A DNA stretch of 64,000 nt from a bacterium HR10 (GTDB taxonomy: Bacteria; Acidobacteriota; Blastocatellia; HR10), in NCBI GenBank assembly GCA_002923315.1, contig BEHM01000007.1:18598-82597 (forward strand), given 5' to 3'. The position numbers were made by a program, and so were the translations under genes. The notes under the pieces were generated by a model. It was not told the DNA's origin and did no database searches. It saw nothing but the letters and a program-made list of their open reading frames with translations. Below, in pieces: positions 42,553 to 51,091 of this stretch. How positions within the stretch are numbered: position 1 is the stretch's first letter; each line of letters starts with the position of its first letter.

Positions 42553-43596
42553 TCACTTGAATGACGTCCCCTTGATCCCATAGCGTTTGAGCTTCGTGTT
42601 GAGAGTGGTCCGTTTCAGACCGAGCAATTCGGCGGCTTTCGTTTGCCGGCCCTGACATTGTCGCAGGGCCGCACACAAAAGCGATTTCTCCAGTCGCTCC
42701 AGCTCTTCCCTCAGGTTGATCCCCGAGGCGGGCAGGGAGCTGCCGTTGACCTTCAAGGGGTCGAGCAGGTGGGCGGGCAGCAGTGAGGGGTCAAGGCAGG
42801 GCGGTCTCGATCGTCGAACCATATCCTCAATGACCGCCTTTAACTCCCCGACATTTCCCGGCCAATCATACCGGCGCAACCAAGCGAGCGTATCCGGTGC
42901 AATGCCCCTCAATTCCTTCCCCAATCGCTGACACACCTCCTTAACGAAGTGCCGGCTCAGCGGCTCGATGTCGGCTCGCCTTTGACGCAACGGAGGAATA
43001 ATCAAAACGTCACGGAGGGTCAGAGCCGTACCCTCCAGTGCCCCTGACATCCCCGAACTCGATGGCGAGGTCGGCGTAGAACCGAGGATCACCCGCACAT
43101 CCGCCGTCTCAAGCAAACCGTCTCCCTGGCGACGAAACTCCTGATACTGAATCAATCGGGCGATCTCGGTCTTCAACAGAGGCGAGAGCGTGGAGATCCC
43201 ACTGATATAAAGCGTCCCGCCCCTAGCCCTTTCAACCAGCCCTCTCTGCACGCGATTGCCCCCGGACGGCAACTCCCGGATCGAACCGAACAACGCGGCT
43301 TCGATTGATCTTTCGGAGAGGGACTCGCAGGAGAAGGCGACGAAAGGCCCGTGACGGCGAGCGCTGCACTCATGAATCAAGCGGGCCACGAACTCCTTCC
43401 CCGCCCCCGGCTCGCCTTCGATCAGGATGGGATGATCATGAGCGGCATGAGCCGCCACCGCCGCGCGCGCCTCGGTCGCCCATCGGCTGACCCCAACGAG
43501 TCGCTCTTCGATCACTTTGGTGATGTCGCTCTCATCGCCGCTCCGGGGCATGGGCCCATGAGCGATAAGAGGACGCTGAACGACCTGCTCTGACAT
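42553..43596 (-). CDS. AAA+ regulator of the NtrC type lacking sigma-54 motifs
   Basis: A 347-residue protein with no receiver domain. The AAA+ core has Walker A EGEPGAGKEF (60-69). The GAFTGA sigma-54-contact loop is replaced by SGGNRV (about 111-116), and Walker B GGTLFLDE is changed to GGTLYISG (126-133), so catalytic Asp-Glu is lost. Arg residues for oligomerisation remain (PPLRQRRADIEPL). The C-terminus is a Fis-type HTH (GRQTKAAELLGLKRTTLNTKL). It is thus likely an ATPase-dead DNA-binding regulator, perhaps acting on sigma-70 promoters as PhhR/TyrR-like proteins do. It lies directly before the TonB receptor operon. Confidence 0.75.
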   Translation of the reverse strand: MSEQVVQRPLIAHGPMPRSGDESDITKVIEERLVGVSRWATEARAAVAAHAAHDHPILIEGEPGAGKEFVARLIHECSARRHGPFVAFSCESLSERSIEAALFGSIRELPSGGNRVQRGLVERARGGTLYISGISTLSPLLKTEIARLIQYQEFRRQGDGLLETADVRVILGSTPTSPSSSGMSGALEGTALTLRDVLIIPPLRQRRADIEPLSRHFVKEVCQRLGKELRGIAPDTLAWLRRYDWPGNVGELKAVIEDMVRRSRPPCLDPSLLPAHLLDPLKVNGSSLPASGINLREELERLEKSLLCAALRQCQGRQTKAAELLGLKRTTLNTKLKRYGIKGTSFK

Positions 43597-43675
43597 ACCT
43601 CCTTCCTCCTTTGACGAGACCCATCGGTGACGACGGGACCATGCTCCCCATCTCGCCTCGTCGGAGACCGATTTC

Positions 43676-44311
43676 TTACACTCCGCTCTGGATCACTTCC
43701 TCCTCATTCGCAAAGAGAGACCCGCCGGGTTGGCCGCGCAGCGAGTGACCGGACGCATCTGCCCCTAAGAGCTCGCGCAATTTCATCCGGGCTTTATGCA
43801 ATTGAGACTTGGCCGTCCCGACGGCGATACCTAAAAGGCGAGCGATCTCTTCGTGCTCGTACCCTTCCATATCATGAAGCAGGAAGACCGCGCGATAACC
43901 GGGCGGGAGACGACGAATCGCTCGCTCCAGATCAATCCGGTCAATGATGGAGCCATCCCGCCTTGGCCGCTTCATCGCCTCCGTTTGCGCGATCTCCTCA
44001 CCCTCGTGGAGCTGTTCCTCTTGCTGTCGGCGATGGGTTCTCAGGTACATCAACACTCGGTTCACCGTCAGCCGATAGAGCCAGGTGCTCAAGGCCGCTG
44101 CGCCTTTGAAACTTCCGATCTTGCGATAAAGCTGCAGGAAGACCTCCTGGGTGAGGTCCTCGGCATCTGGCACATTGCCCAACATCCGCAGGCACAGACT
44201 ATAGACCTTCCGCCGATGGCGCCGGTACAGCTCCTCAAACGCGGACATATCCCCCGCCGCCGATGCCTGAGCCAACGCCACATCCGTGAGCGTGTCTGTG
44301 TACGCCGTCAT
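43676..44311 (-). CDS. ECF-type RNA polymerase sigma factor
   Basis: A 211-residue sigma-70 family factor: region 2 ([20 protein letters not shown]) and region 4 ([23 protein letters not shown]). It ends with a ~30-residue tail. ATG 44311 overlaps the stop of a small membrane-protein gene in ATGA, so the two are translated together. Which anti-sigma factor acts on it is unclear; the zinc-finger protein at 33.4 kb is one candidate. It would control the neighbouring surface genes by location. Confidence 0.9.
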   Translation of the reverse strand: MTAYTDTLTDVALAQASAAGDMSAFEELYRRHRRKVYSLCLRMLGNVPDAEDLTQEVFLQLYRKIGSFKGAAALSTWLYRLTVNRVLMYLRTHRRQQEEQLHEGEEIAQTEAMKRPRRDGSIIDRIDLERAIRRLPPGYRAVFLLHDMEGYEHEEIARLLGIAVGTAKSQLHKARMKLRELLGADASGHSLRGQPGGSLFANEEEVIQSGV

Positions 44312-44451
44312 ACCTGGTTCTTTGCCTCCCTCCCGTCCGTCTTGCTCCTCAAGCGGCCCCAGACGTTCATCAGGAAGCGGCCAATGAGCAGCAGCCCGAG
44401 GCTCGCCTGGAAGAAAACGAAGAACAGGAGAATGAGGTCTCTGATCTCCAT
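44308..44451 (-). CDS. 47-residue membrane peptide coupled to the ECF sigma gene
   Basis: ATG 44451 has a GAGAGG site. The sequence begins [20 protein letters not shown] and continues as one long hydrophobic helix, then a basic tail ([14 protein letters not shown]). The stop overlaps the sigma start in ATGA. I know no family; the coupling suggests a membrane partner of the sigma factor, possibly a minimal anti-sigma or tether. Confidence 0.5.
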   Translation of the reverse strand: MEIRDLILLFFVFFQASLGLLLIGRFLMNVWGRLRSKTDGREAKNQV

Positions 44452-44523
44452 AACCTCTCGCTCCTCATGTTGAACTCCGATGAGCAGTATAGGAAGACCA
44501 TTCTGTCCACACGATGAACTCCT

Positions 44524-44763
44524 TCACACTCGCTCCTCGGAATCACCTGAGGGCCAACACTCCGGGACGTCCGGGAAGCAGACGGGCTCTCCCGAGCGTT
44601 CGCTCTCTTGGGCCAGATGGTCCAGCTCATCGGCGGTGAGTTCCTGTCCGTTGATGATGATGAAATCCAGTTTCCTGGCCCATTGTGCCAACCGGCGAAG
44701 AGTGGCCGCCGGCAGGCATTCATGAGCGCACAGCATTGTGCCTGTGAGCGTCATCTTGGCCAT
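44524..44763 (-). CDS. Conserved-looking small acidic protein, unknown
   Basis: A 79-residue soluble protein. Cysteines at CAHEC and VCFPDVPEC could form a metal site. ATG 44763 follows GGAGGTGAACG, which overlaps the end of the zinc-ribbon gene (stop 4 nt upstream), so the two are coupled. No family is recognised. Confidence 0.55.
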   Translation of the reverse strand: MAKMTLTGTMLCAHECLPAATLRRLAQWARKLDFIIINGQELTADELDHLAQESERSGEPVCFPDVPECWPSGDSEERV

Positions 44764-44766
44764 CGT

Positions 44767-45003
44767 TCACCTCCGATTGGGCACTCCAGCCGATCTCAAG
44801 ATCGGCCGGAGACGCCTGTGGCCTTGATCCTGAGATCGAATCAACCATTCGGCGTCAAATTCATGGCCGCACTGCCGGCACCGGACTGTGGGAAGGCATG
44901 GCCCATAGCCCAGGTCACAGCGAAGTCTGAGGTCGAAATTCCGCGTCGAGCAAAAGGGACATTCAAGCGTCACCAACACTCGTTCGATGTCTTCGAGCTT
45001 CAT
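44767..45003 (-). CDS. Zinc-ribbon protein
   Basis: A 78-residue protein with LECPFCSTRNF and VRCRQCGHEFD, a two-CxxC zinc ribbon. An Arg-rich tail follows. ATG 45003 has GGAGGAG. It is first of a small operon with the acidic protein, the membrane peptide and the ECF sigma; a nucleic-acid-binding or regulatory role is likely. Confidence 0.65.
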   Translation of the reverse strand: MKLEDIERVLVTLECPFCSTRNFDLRLRCDLGYGPCLPTVRCRQCGHEFDAEWLIRSQDQGHRRLRPILRSAGVPNRR

Positions 45004-45115
45004 ATTGGCTTTCTCCTCCACCGGCCACTATACGCCATGCTGAGGAGAAAGAATATGAACGATGTCACAATCCTCAGACTTCAAGCTCAAAACTCCCATG
45101 AGGGCGTTTTCAGAT

Positions 45116-46897
45116 TCACTTCAACTTGGACAACCACTCGACGATTTGCCTCCGGTCTTCATCCGAAAGCTGCGGAAAGCGGGCGGGCATCGGATCCTTC
45201 AGGCCATACGCGCGCGGATCCAAAAGCAGGTTGAGCAGGTCCTCGGGGCGGCGATGGGGCTTTTCGATGACCCCGATCAATCGCGGGCCGATATTTCCTT
45301 CCCCCTGCGGGCCGTGACAGAACGCGCAGTTCGCCGTGAAGGCGGGGGGTGGGGTGGGGAGCACTGATGCGGCTGTTTCGGTTTGAACGACCTCCTTCAC
45401 CTTCTTGATCTGTTTGGCAGGCAGAGCCGAGGCGGTGGCTGCGACTGCTTCGGGCTTCGTTACTTGGATCGGTTGATCGAGCATGAGCAGCCACTCGGCG
45501 ATGGCTTCTCGATCCTCGGGCGCGAGCTGCTTGAACTTCGGCATAGAGCCAGGTGATGGCTCTCGTTTGTGACCCACCAGATAATCAATCAGGAAGGATT
45601 TACTCAGATGCCGATTCCTGGCCAGCTTCACCAGGGCTGGAGCCATCGCTCCACCCATGGCGTCCGCCCCATGGCAGTTGGCGCAGTTGGCGAAGTAGAT
45701 CTTGAGCACCCGCGAGCCGACAACCGGCGGATTCTTGACGACCGGCGGGTTGACCGGGATCGAACGACCAATCTCCTGAGGGACAAAGGGGGCTTTCATG
45801 AACGCGCGCGCCTCCTCCTCTTGAGCGCGAAGCTTGGCGCTGAACTCAGGATGCGTCGCATCCTGATATTTCGAGAGCGCTCCGAGTGCGACACTGCCTC
45901 CCAACGCCAACGCCAACGCACTGACGGCGATGGGCCGACGCAGCGGATGTCGCTCCGGTCGGCGATCAACGAACGGGAGCAGAAAGAGCAACCCAAAGAG
46001 CACCGCCGGTAGACCCACCGTCGGGATCAGAGCGAGCTTTCCCGGAAAATACTTGAGCAGTTGAAAGAGCGGGAGGAAGTACCAGGGGGGTCGAGCCAGG
46101 TAATCCGATGTCGGGTCGGCCTGCGGCCCCAATCGCGTCGGGAACTTCACCGCCAGGATCAAAAGGACGAGGAAGACGATGAAGATGAAAAGCATGTCCT
46201 TGAAGAGCTGATACGGATAGAACGGTTCGACCTTCGCATCATCCCGATGATGGTACGGTCCGGCTGCGCCCGCCCGCCGAAAGAAGTAGAGGTGAAGCAC
46301 AAGGAGCAGCAGGAGCCCAAGCGGCAGCAAGAGAATATGCGTGACAAAAAACCGCGACAGCGTCAGCGTCGTCAGATCGTGGCCGCCGAGCAAGATGCGC
46401 TGCATCGGTTCGCCGACGACCGGGACTTCACCGGCTATGCTTGTACCCACCTTGGTGCCGAAGTATGCCTCCTGATCCCACGGCAGCAAATAGCCGGTGA
46501 AGGCAAATCCGAGAACGATTAGCAGCATGACAATGCCCACGATCCAGAGTAACTCCCGCCGCTGTTTATACGCGCCGAAGAGGTACGTCTGCACAAGATG
46601 CGCCACCAGAATGATGATCATGGCGCTGGCCCCGTAGGAATGGAGTCCGCGAATGATCCCTCCCATCGGCACGACCTTCTGGATATAGGCAACGCTCGCG
46701 TGCGCGTGGTCGGCCGATGGCACATAGTACATGGTCAGGAAAATCCCCGTGGCCGCCTGAAGCAAAAACAGAAAGACCAAGCCGCTGCCAAACACATAAG
46801 CGAAGCGCGCCCCGCCGCGAATCGGCTCATCCAGGATGGCGCGTGAAATCTTCTTGATGCCTGTCCGCTCATCAATCCAATCGTAAAGACTCGCCAT
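45116..46897 (-). CDS. Cytochrome b fused to a diheme cytochrome c
   Basis: A 593-residue membrane protein. Residues 1-370 are a full cytochrome b with helices carrying the heme-ligand His pairs (LHSYGASAMIIILVAHL; FFVTHILLLPLGLLLLLVLH), TGYLLPWDQ and the quinol-site PPWYFLP variant of PEWY. A linker leads to two c-type heme modules (CANCHGADAMGG and CAFCHGPQGEG). This replaces separate cytochrome b and c1 subunits. It is expressed with the NDH-2/Rieske fusion just upstream (gap ~110 nt with an inverted repeat). Together they would form a bc-type complex passing electrons from quinol to periplasmic carriers. Confidence 0.9.
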   Translation of the reverse strand: MASLYDWIDERTGIKKISRAILDEPIRGGARFAYVFGSGLVFLFLLQAATGIFLTMYYVPSADHAHASVAYIQKVVPMGGIIRGLHSYGASAMIIILVAHLVQTYLFGAYKQRRELLWIVGIVMLLIVLGFAFTGYLLPWDQEAYFGTKVGTSIAGEVPVVGEPMQRILLGGHDLTTLTLSRFFVTHILLLPLGLLLLLVLHLYFFRRAGAAGPYHHRDDAKVEPFYPYQLFKDMLFIFIVFLVLLILAVKFPTRLGPQADPTSDYLARPPWYFLPLFQLLKYFPGKLALIPTVGLPAVLFGLLFLLPFVDRRPERHPLRRPIAVSALALALGGSVALGALSKYQDATHPEFSAKLRAQEEEARAFMKAPFVPQEIGRSIPVNPPVVKNPPVVGSRVLKIYFANCANCHGADAMGGAMAPALVKLARNRHLSKSFLIDYLVGHKREPSPGSMPKFKQLAPEDREAIAEWLLMLDQPIQVTKPEAVAATASALPAKQIKKVKEVVQTETAASVLPTPPPAFTANCAFCHGPQGEGNIGPRLIGVIEKPHRRPEDLLNLLLDPRAYGLKDPMPARFPQLSDEDRRQIVEWLSKLK

Positions 46898-46925
46898 GGT
46901 ACTCTCCTCAAAACTGGTGCGCCCC

Positions 46926-47008
46926 AGGTAGGGTAGACTTTAGTCTGCCGTTGTTCTGTCGACCACAGGTGCGACCGGCCAAAGGCTGGACTAAAGTCCA
47001 TCCTACCT
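46926..47008. repeat. Long imperfect inverted repeat between respiratory genes
   Basis: Left arm AGGTAGGGTAGACTTTAGTC, right arm GACTAAAGTCCATCCTACCT, ~34 nt apart. It belongs with the GACTTTAGTC/GCAGACT repeats at 49021-49050 and 18011-18032. It could be a MITE-like element or regulate the operon. Confidence 0.55.
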
Positions 47009-48942
47009 CAGGCGATGACGTGCTTATCCGGCACCCCTTGACGGAAGAACCGGTATCTCACCTGAAGCAGGCCATCCTTCACTCGATACTCCAGCGTATC
47101 CATCCCGCGCGGCGTCGGCCCGCCAAGCTTGCGGCCATCGCGGGCCCAGGCGCTGCCGTGACACGGGCAGATAAACCCGCTGTCCGCCGCATTGATGGTG
47201 CAGCCAAGATGAGGACAGATGGCCGAGTAGACCACCAGATGGTCGCCGTTTTTCACGATCCAGACAAGCTGCTGCGTGTTGAATCGTCCCCAGCCGCCGT
47301 CTTGCGAGATGACGACCGCCTTCTTGACCGGCTCCCCATCGGGGATGTCGTCAACCGGAGTGACGTCGGTCCAATCCTCCTCGATCGAGAACTTCTTGAA
47401 CGCGGGAAAGAGGCTGAATCGGGCCAACAGCACGCCCAAGACTCCCGTGATCGCCGCTCCCATCAAGCCCATCATCAAGCCGAGAAAAGAGCGTCGGGAT
47501 TCTGGAATCGAATGTTCAGCCGGGACGTTCACAACCGGCATTGGCTCCTCCGGTGCCCGTTTGGTCTTGTCGCTCGTCGTCTCTGGCTCAGTTCCACCAT
47601 GTTGATCTGTGCTTCTTGATTGACTCATAACCAGTGCTGCTCCCATTTCCATTGCCCGTGGGATAAGCACGGGCGAGAAGGTTTTTAATTTCACGATGTC
47701 CCTGGGAAAAATGAGATCGAGCGTCCAATCCAAGGCCACGCGAACCTTGCGCTCAAGCTGCGGCAATTTGAACAGGTAGATCGTGCGCCAGAGCCACCAG
47801 GCAAAGAAGCCGGAGAACTTGATCCCATAGAGATTCGCCACGCCCGATCGTCGCCCGAGCGAGGCAAACTGGCCCTTCATGTCATAGACGAAGGCGCGCT
47901 TTTGTCCCCCCATGATCGAGGCGGCAATGTTGTCAGCCACGAGCCGACCCTGCCGGATGGCGTGCTGTGCCGTCGGCGGATAGGTTTTCCCCGAGCGGAG
48001 GTCTGGGACCGCCGCGCAGTCGCCGATGGCCCACACGTTCTCGTAGCCGGGCACCTCCAGGAATTCGTTGGTGAGGATGCGCCCCCGCTGGTCGTGAGCA
48101 CACGGCAGCGTCGCCAGAATCGGGCTGGGCGCTACACCAGCGGTCCAGATGAGGCTGCGCGTGCGAATCCGGCGACCACCACTGAGTGTCACCTCTGTCT
48201 CCGACGCGTCCTCGATCCGCGTGCCGAGCCGAACCTCGATGCCCCGCGCTCGGAGCTTGGCCAGCGCGAACTGGCCGAGGTCTTCGCTGAGTTCCGGGAG
48301 AATGCGTTGTCCGGGGTCCACCAGAACCACCTTGATCCGCTCAGGATCAACATGCCGATAGTGCCTGGCGGCCTCATGGACGAAGTCGTTTAAATCGGCG
48401 ACCAGCTCAACGCCGGCGAACCCCGCCCCGGCGACGACAAAGGTGAGCAAGCCCGCTTGCCCCTCTGGAGGTTCGATCTCCGCCTGCTCCAGCATGTCAA
48501 TGACGTGATTGCGCAGCACGATCGCATCCCCGATGGTCTTGAGCGTCATCGCGTGACGCTCGACATTCTCCAGACCATAGAAGTTCGTGATGCTGCCCAG
48601 AGCAATCAGCAGATGGGTGTACTCGATCGCGTGGCAGTGCTCCCGATCTCGCAAGCCATGAACCGTAACGACCCGTCGGTTCACCAGGTCAATGGATTCA
48701 ATCTCGGCTTCCTGAACATCACAACAGCGAAAGATCGTGCGAATCGGGATCGTGATGTGCCGCGTTTGGATGCTGCCGGACGACACTTCATGCAACATGG
48801 GCGTGAAGACGAAAAAGTTGTCTCGGCTGATGAGCGTGACCTTCACGCCCTCCATGACGGCAGCCATCTTCTCAAGCCGAAGTCCGGCATAGATGCCGCC
48901 GAACCCGCCTCCTAAAATGACGATGTGGACGGTCTCTGCCAT
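47008..48942 (-). CDS. NDH-2 fused to a Rieske iron-sulfur protein
   Basis: A 644-residue protein. Residues 1-438 are a type II NADH dehydrogenase: GGGFGGIYAGLRLE for FAD, VVAGAGFAGVEL for NADH, and an AIGDCA motif. At residue 439 the Rieske part begins in frame: Tat-like SRRSFLGL (485-492), one membrane helix, then CPHLGC (576-581) and CPCHGS (592-597), the [2Fe-2S] ligands. No stop separates the halves. ATG 439 (MSQSRS) has a weak GGGAG site, so a free Rieske subunit might also be made. ATG 48942 has GGGAGG; the longer frame contains repeat DNA. It would feed NADH electrons to quinone and link to the cytochrome b-c fusion downstream. Confidence 0.85.
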   Translation of the reverse strand: MAETVHIVILGGGFGGIYAGLRLEKMAAVMEGVKVTLISRDNFFVFTPMLHEVSSGSIQTRHITIPIRTIFRCCDVQEAEIESIDLVNRRVVTVHGLRDREHCHAIEYTHLLIALGSITNFYGLENVERHAMTLKTIGDAIVLRNHVIDMLEQAEIEPPEGQAGLLTFVVAGAGFAGVELVADLNDFVHEAARHYRHVDPERIKVVLVDPGQRILPELSEDLGQFALAKLRARGIEVRLGTRIEDASETEVTLSGGRRIRTRSLIWTAGVAPSPILATLPCAHDQRGRILTNEFLEVPGYENVWAIGDCAAVPDLRSGKTYPPTAQHAIRQGRLVADNIAASIMGGQKRAFVYDMKGQFASLGRRSGVANLYGIKFSGFFAWWLWRTIYLFKLPQLERKVRVALDWTLDLIFPRDIVKLKTFSPVLIPRAMEMGAALVMSQSRSTDQHGGTEPETTSDKTKRAPEEPMPVVNVPAEHSIPESRRSFLGLMMGLMGAAITGVLGVLLARFSLFPAFKKFSIEEDWTDVTPVDDIPDGEPVKKAVVISQDGGWGRFNTQQLVWIVKNGDHLVVYSAICPHLGCTINAADSGFICPCHGSAWARDGRKLGGPTPRGMDTLEYRVKDGLLQVRYRFFRQGVPDKHVIA

Positions 48943-49020
48943 CAGCCTCCCTGCTGCTTCGTGCCTCTCCCAAAACTCGGGCGAGGTCGCGCCGGCTTTC
49001 CAGCCTGCCTTCTTCTGGGC

Positions 49021-49050
49021 TACCGAGCAGACTCGAAAGTCTGCGCTACC
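49021..49050. repeat. Palindrome TACCGAGCAGACT-AAAGTCTGCGCTACC type
   Basis: Near-perfect hairpin of ~13 bp (GCAGACTCGAAAGTCTGC core) directly upstream of the NDH-2/Rieske gene. It lies between two converging-in-sense genes on the minus strand. Confidence 0.55.
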
Positions 49051-49066
49051 GGTTTTGCGTTGACAG

Positions 49067-49537
49067 TCACGATGGGCGGAGTTTGGCGACGGGCTCGGCA
49101 CCATAAATGCCACCCAGGATCGCGCCGTAGATGATATGCCCCATCAGGCTCCCGACGACCGTCATCATCGGCTGCGGAGCATGACTGGAGAAGAATCCGA
49201 CGCCCATCATCGGCATGACCACGGCCTGAGAGATAAACCAGAGGATCAGGCCCCAAACGACACCTCTGTTCCACGCCACGCCGGGCAAACGGTCGTAGAG
49301 CAAAAAAGCGAAGATTAACGGAAAAATCACCGACCCGTTCACAAAATGAAGGATCATCCCCAGGAGCCACGCGCCACTCATGGGCTCGGGCATCGTCTGG
49401 CTCAGCATGCTGCCAAGCATGGCCGCCACATCCATCTTCGGCATCCCCATGAGCGGAGCCAGGTACATGATCATGGTCATCACTAGCGTGGCGACGAATC
49501 CGCCGAGGATCGCTTTCTCAACGTTCTTGCGCTCCAT
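49067..49537 (-). CDS. Polytopic membrane protein, DUF6789-like
   Basis: A 156-residue protein with four hydrophobic segments and many Met residues (MTMIMYLAPLMGMPKMD, MPMMGVG). It has the look of the family of small membrane proteins found near cytochromes in Acidobacteriota and Planctomycetes; function unknown. ATG 49537 follows GGAGGG at short spacing; ATG 49567 is an alternative. It is first of the respiratory group on the minus strand. Confidence 0.6.
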   Translation of the reverse strand: MERKNVEKAILGGFVATLVMTMIMYLAPLMGMPKMDVAAMLGSMLSQTMPEPMSGAWLLGMILHFVNGSVIFPLIFAFLLYDRLPGVAWNRGVVWGLILWFISQAVVMPMMGVGFFSSHAPQPMMTVVGSLMGHIIYGAILGGIYGAEPVAKLRPS

Positions 49538-49742
49538 GACACCCTCCGGACTCTGAGTTTTCGACATAAGCAACAGGCCCCATTGTGTCACGGCCTCGGT
49601 GAGGAAGCCGTAATTTCGATTACAAAGCCCGAACGTTCGTCGGCGATCTCGGATGGTGATCCACATTACTGAACTCGAAGAGAGGGAGGGCTACACTCGC
49701 CGCTGTCTGTCGGACACATTTCGGACAACAAGGAGGAGAAAA

Positions 49743-50486
49743 ATGACGGATCGGACGAAACGGATAGCGAAGGCGCTCGCGGTGGTCGCCTTCGCCGCTA
49801 GCTCATCCTATCTGATTTTCGGCGACGGTCGGTCGGATGCGGCCCGCATCGAAAACCGTCTCGCGCCGGAATCGCGCGCCCAGGCTCAAAACCCCTGCAA
49901 TCCCTGTCGGGACAAAGCCCGCCAGCGCGCGCAGAATCCTTGCAACCCCTGCGCCCAGAAGAAAAAGGCGCAAAACCCTTGCAATCCCTGCGCCGGAAAG
50001 ATGCCAGCCACAGGGAAGGTCTATCAAGACGCGACAACCTATCGGAGTTGGGCGAAGCTGACCGAGCCCGTGCTGAGCGTGGGTCATGGCGGCAAGTACG
50101 TCGTCACCTACGCGAACTCGTCCGCCGAGGCGACGATCAAAAGCGGCCGGTTCCCGTTCAAAAGCGGCGCCAAATTGATCAAGGAAGGGTACGAGGACGC
50201 CGGCGGCAAACCGGGCGAGCTGACGACCCTCTACGTGATGGAGAAGCGCGGTCGCGATTGGTACTACGCCATGACCGACCTTCAGGGCAACATCCAGATG
50301 GAGGGAATGAGCAAGCAAGCCCAGATGTGCTCAAGTTGTCACGCCGGAGCCAAGAAAACGGATTACGTCTTCACGGCGGCGCAGCTCAAGGGCCAATCCC
50401 CGACCATGCCCGCCAACCCCTGCAACCCGTGCGCCAAGAAGAAAGGCCAGAACCCGTGTAATCCATGCCGGAGGAAGAAACCGTAA
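49743..50486 (+). CDS. Cytochrome P460-like domain protein with NPCNPC repeats
   Basis: A 247-residue secreted protein. ATG 49743 follows AAGGAGG. After a signal segment come three NPCNPC motifs (in RAQAQNPCNPC and two more). A cytochrome P460-like domain of ~140 residues follows (TEPVLSVGHGGKYVVTY, LIKEGYEDAGG, WYYAMTD), with the heme-binding CSSCH at its end. Two more NPCNPC motifs close the protein. P460 hemes are linked to a Lys; the Lys in LIKEGY is a candidate. The NPCNPC blocks probably bind metal or form disulfide knots. A second NPCNPC protein lies at 56.5 kb. Confidence 0.75.
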   Translation: MTDRTKRIAKALAVVAFAASSSYLIFGDGRSDAARIENRLAPESRAQAQNPCNPCRDKARQRAQNPCNPCAQKKKAQNPCNPCAGKMPATGKVYQDATTYRSWAKLTEPVLSVGHGGKYVVTYANSSAEATIKSGRFPFKSGAKLIKEGYEDAGGKPGELTTLYVMEKRGRDWYYAMTDLQGNIQMEGMSKQAQMCSSCHAGAKKTDYVFTAAQLKGQSPTMPANPCNPCAKKKGQNPCNPCRRKKP

Positions 50487-50877
50487 TCCAGGCTCAGCCG
50501 CTGTAGCCCTTCACCATCCGTCAGACGAAGCCGCCTGTTTGGAGTTTGTCGTCGAGCCTCAGCAGGCGGCCTGCCCATATTCCGCAAAGGTTGTTCCTCG
50601 GTGATCCCATCGCGGCGAGGCCGAAAAGAGGTGGCGTTCGACGGAGTCCAGGCTGATGCGGATCTTTTCCGTAGACCGGATGAGGCGCAGAATCCCGTAG
50701 CGTCGGTCATCCGTTAAAACCGGCTTCAGCTCACATAATCGCTCAATACCACTACGCCGATGCCTGGGATCTTGAGTCTTCGCAGTCGGTGGTCATTGAG
50801 GTTGGCCATCATTTGCCCGCACGCCAAGCATTTTTGAAATGGCTTCTACACACCCGGGCGCAGTAGGTATCGGCGGG
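50487..50877. other. Region with an unrecognised remnant frame
   Basis: On the minus strand 50559-50730 a frame without start reads LTDDRRYGILRLIRSTEKIR and further coherent sequence, and 50722-50794 is copy A of a 73-bp direct repeat whose frame reads RLKIPGIGVVVLSDYV. Both look like tails of lost genes from mobile DNA. Confidence 0.4.
50722..50794. repeat. 73-bp direct repeat, copy A
   Basis: About 90% identical to 52421-52493. The two copies bracket the Cys-rich precursor and its membrane partner. Confidence 0.75.
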
Positions 50878-51078
50878 TTACTTGCCCTGATGCCACCGCG
50901 ACCGAAGTTGCACGATGACATATACAATGCCAAAGGATACGGCGCCACTCAACGCGATGGCTCCTGATAGACGTAAACTACCCGTTAAGAGATGAGCAAT
51001 CACAAGACTTCCTAAAAGGAATGCCGCCGTCCCCACTAAAGCTCCTAACCAAAGGGCACGCCAACTTCTCGAAGGCAT
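50878..51078 (-). CDS. 66-residue two-helix membrane protein, possible immunity partner
   Basis: GGGAGGTGAGCG precedes ATG 51078. Two hydrophobic helices (LWLGALVGTAAFLLGSLVIA; IALSGAVSFGIVYVIV) are joined by a short loop, with a basic C-terminus. It starts 13 nt after the Cys-rich precursor gene. Small two-helix proteins beside bacteriocin genes often give self-immunity; here this is an inference from position. Confidence 0.5.
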   Translation of the reverse strand: MPSRSWRALWLGALVGTAAFLLGSLVIAHLLTGSLRLSGAIALSGAVSFGIVYVIVQLRSRWHQGK

Positions 51079-51091
51079 CGCTCACCTCCCT

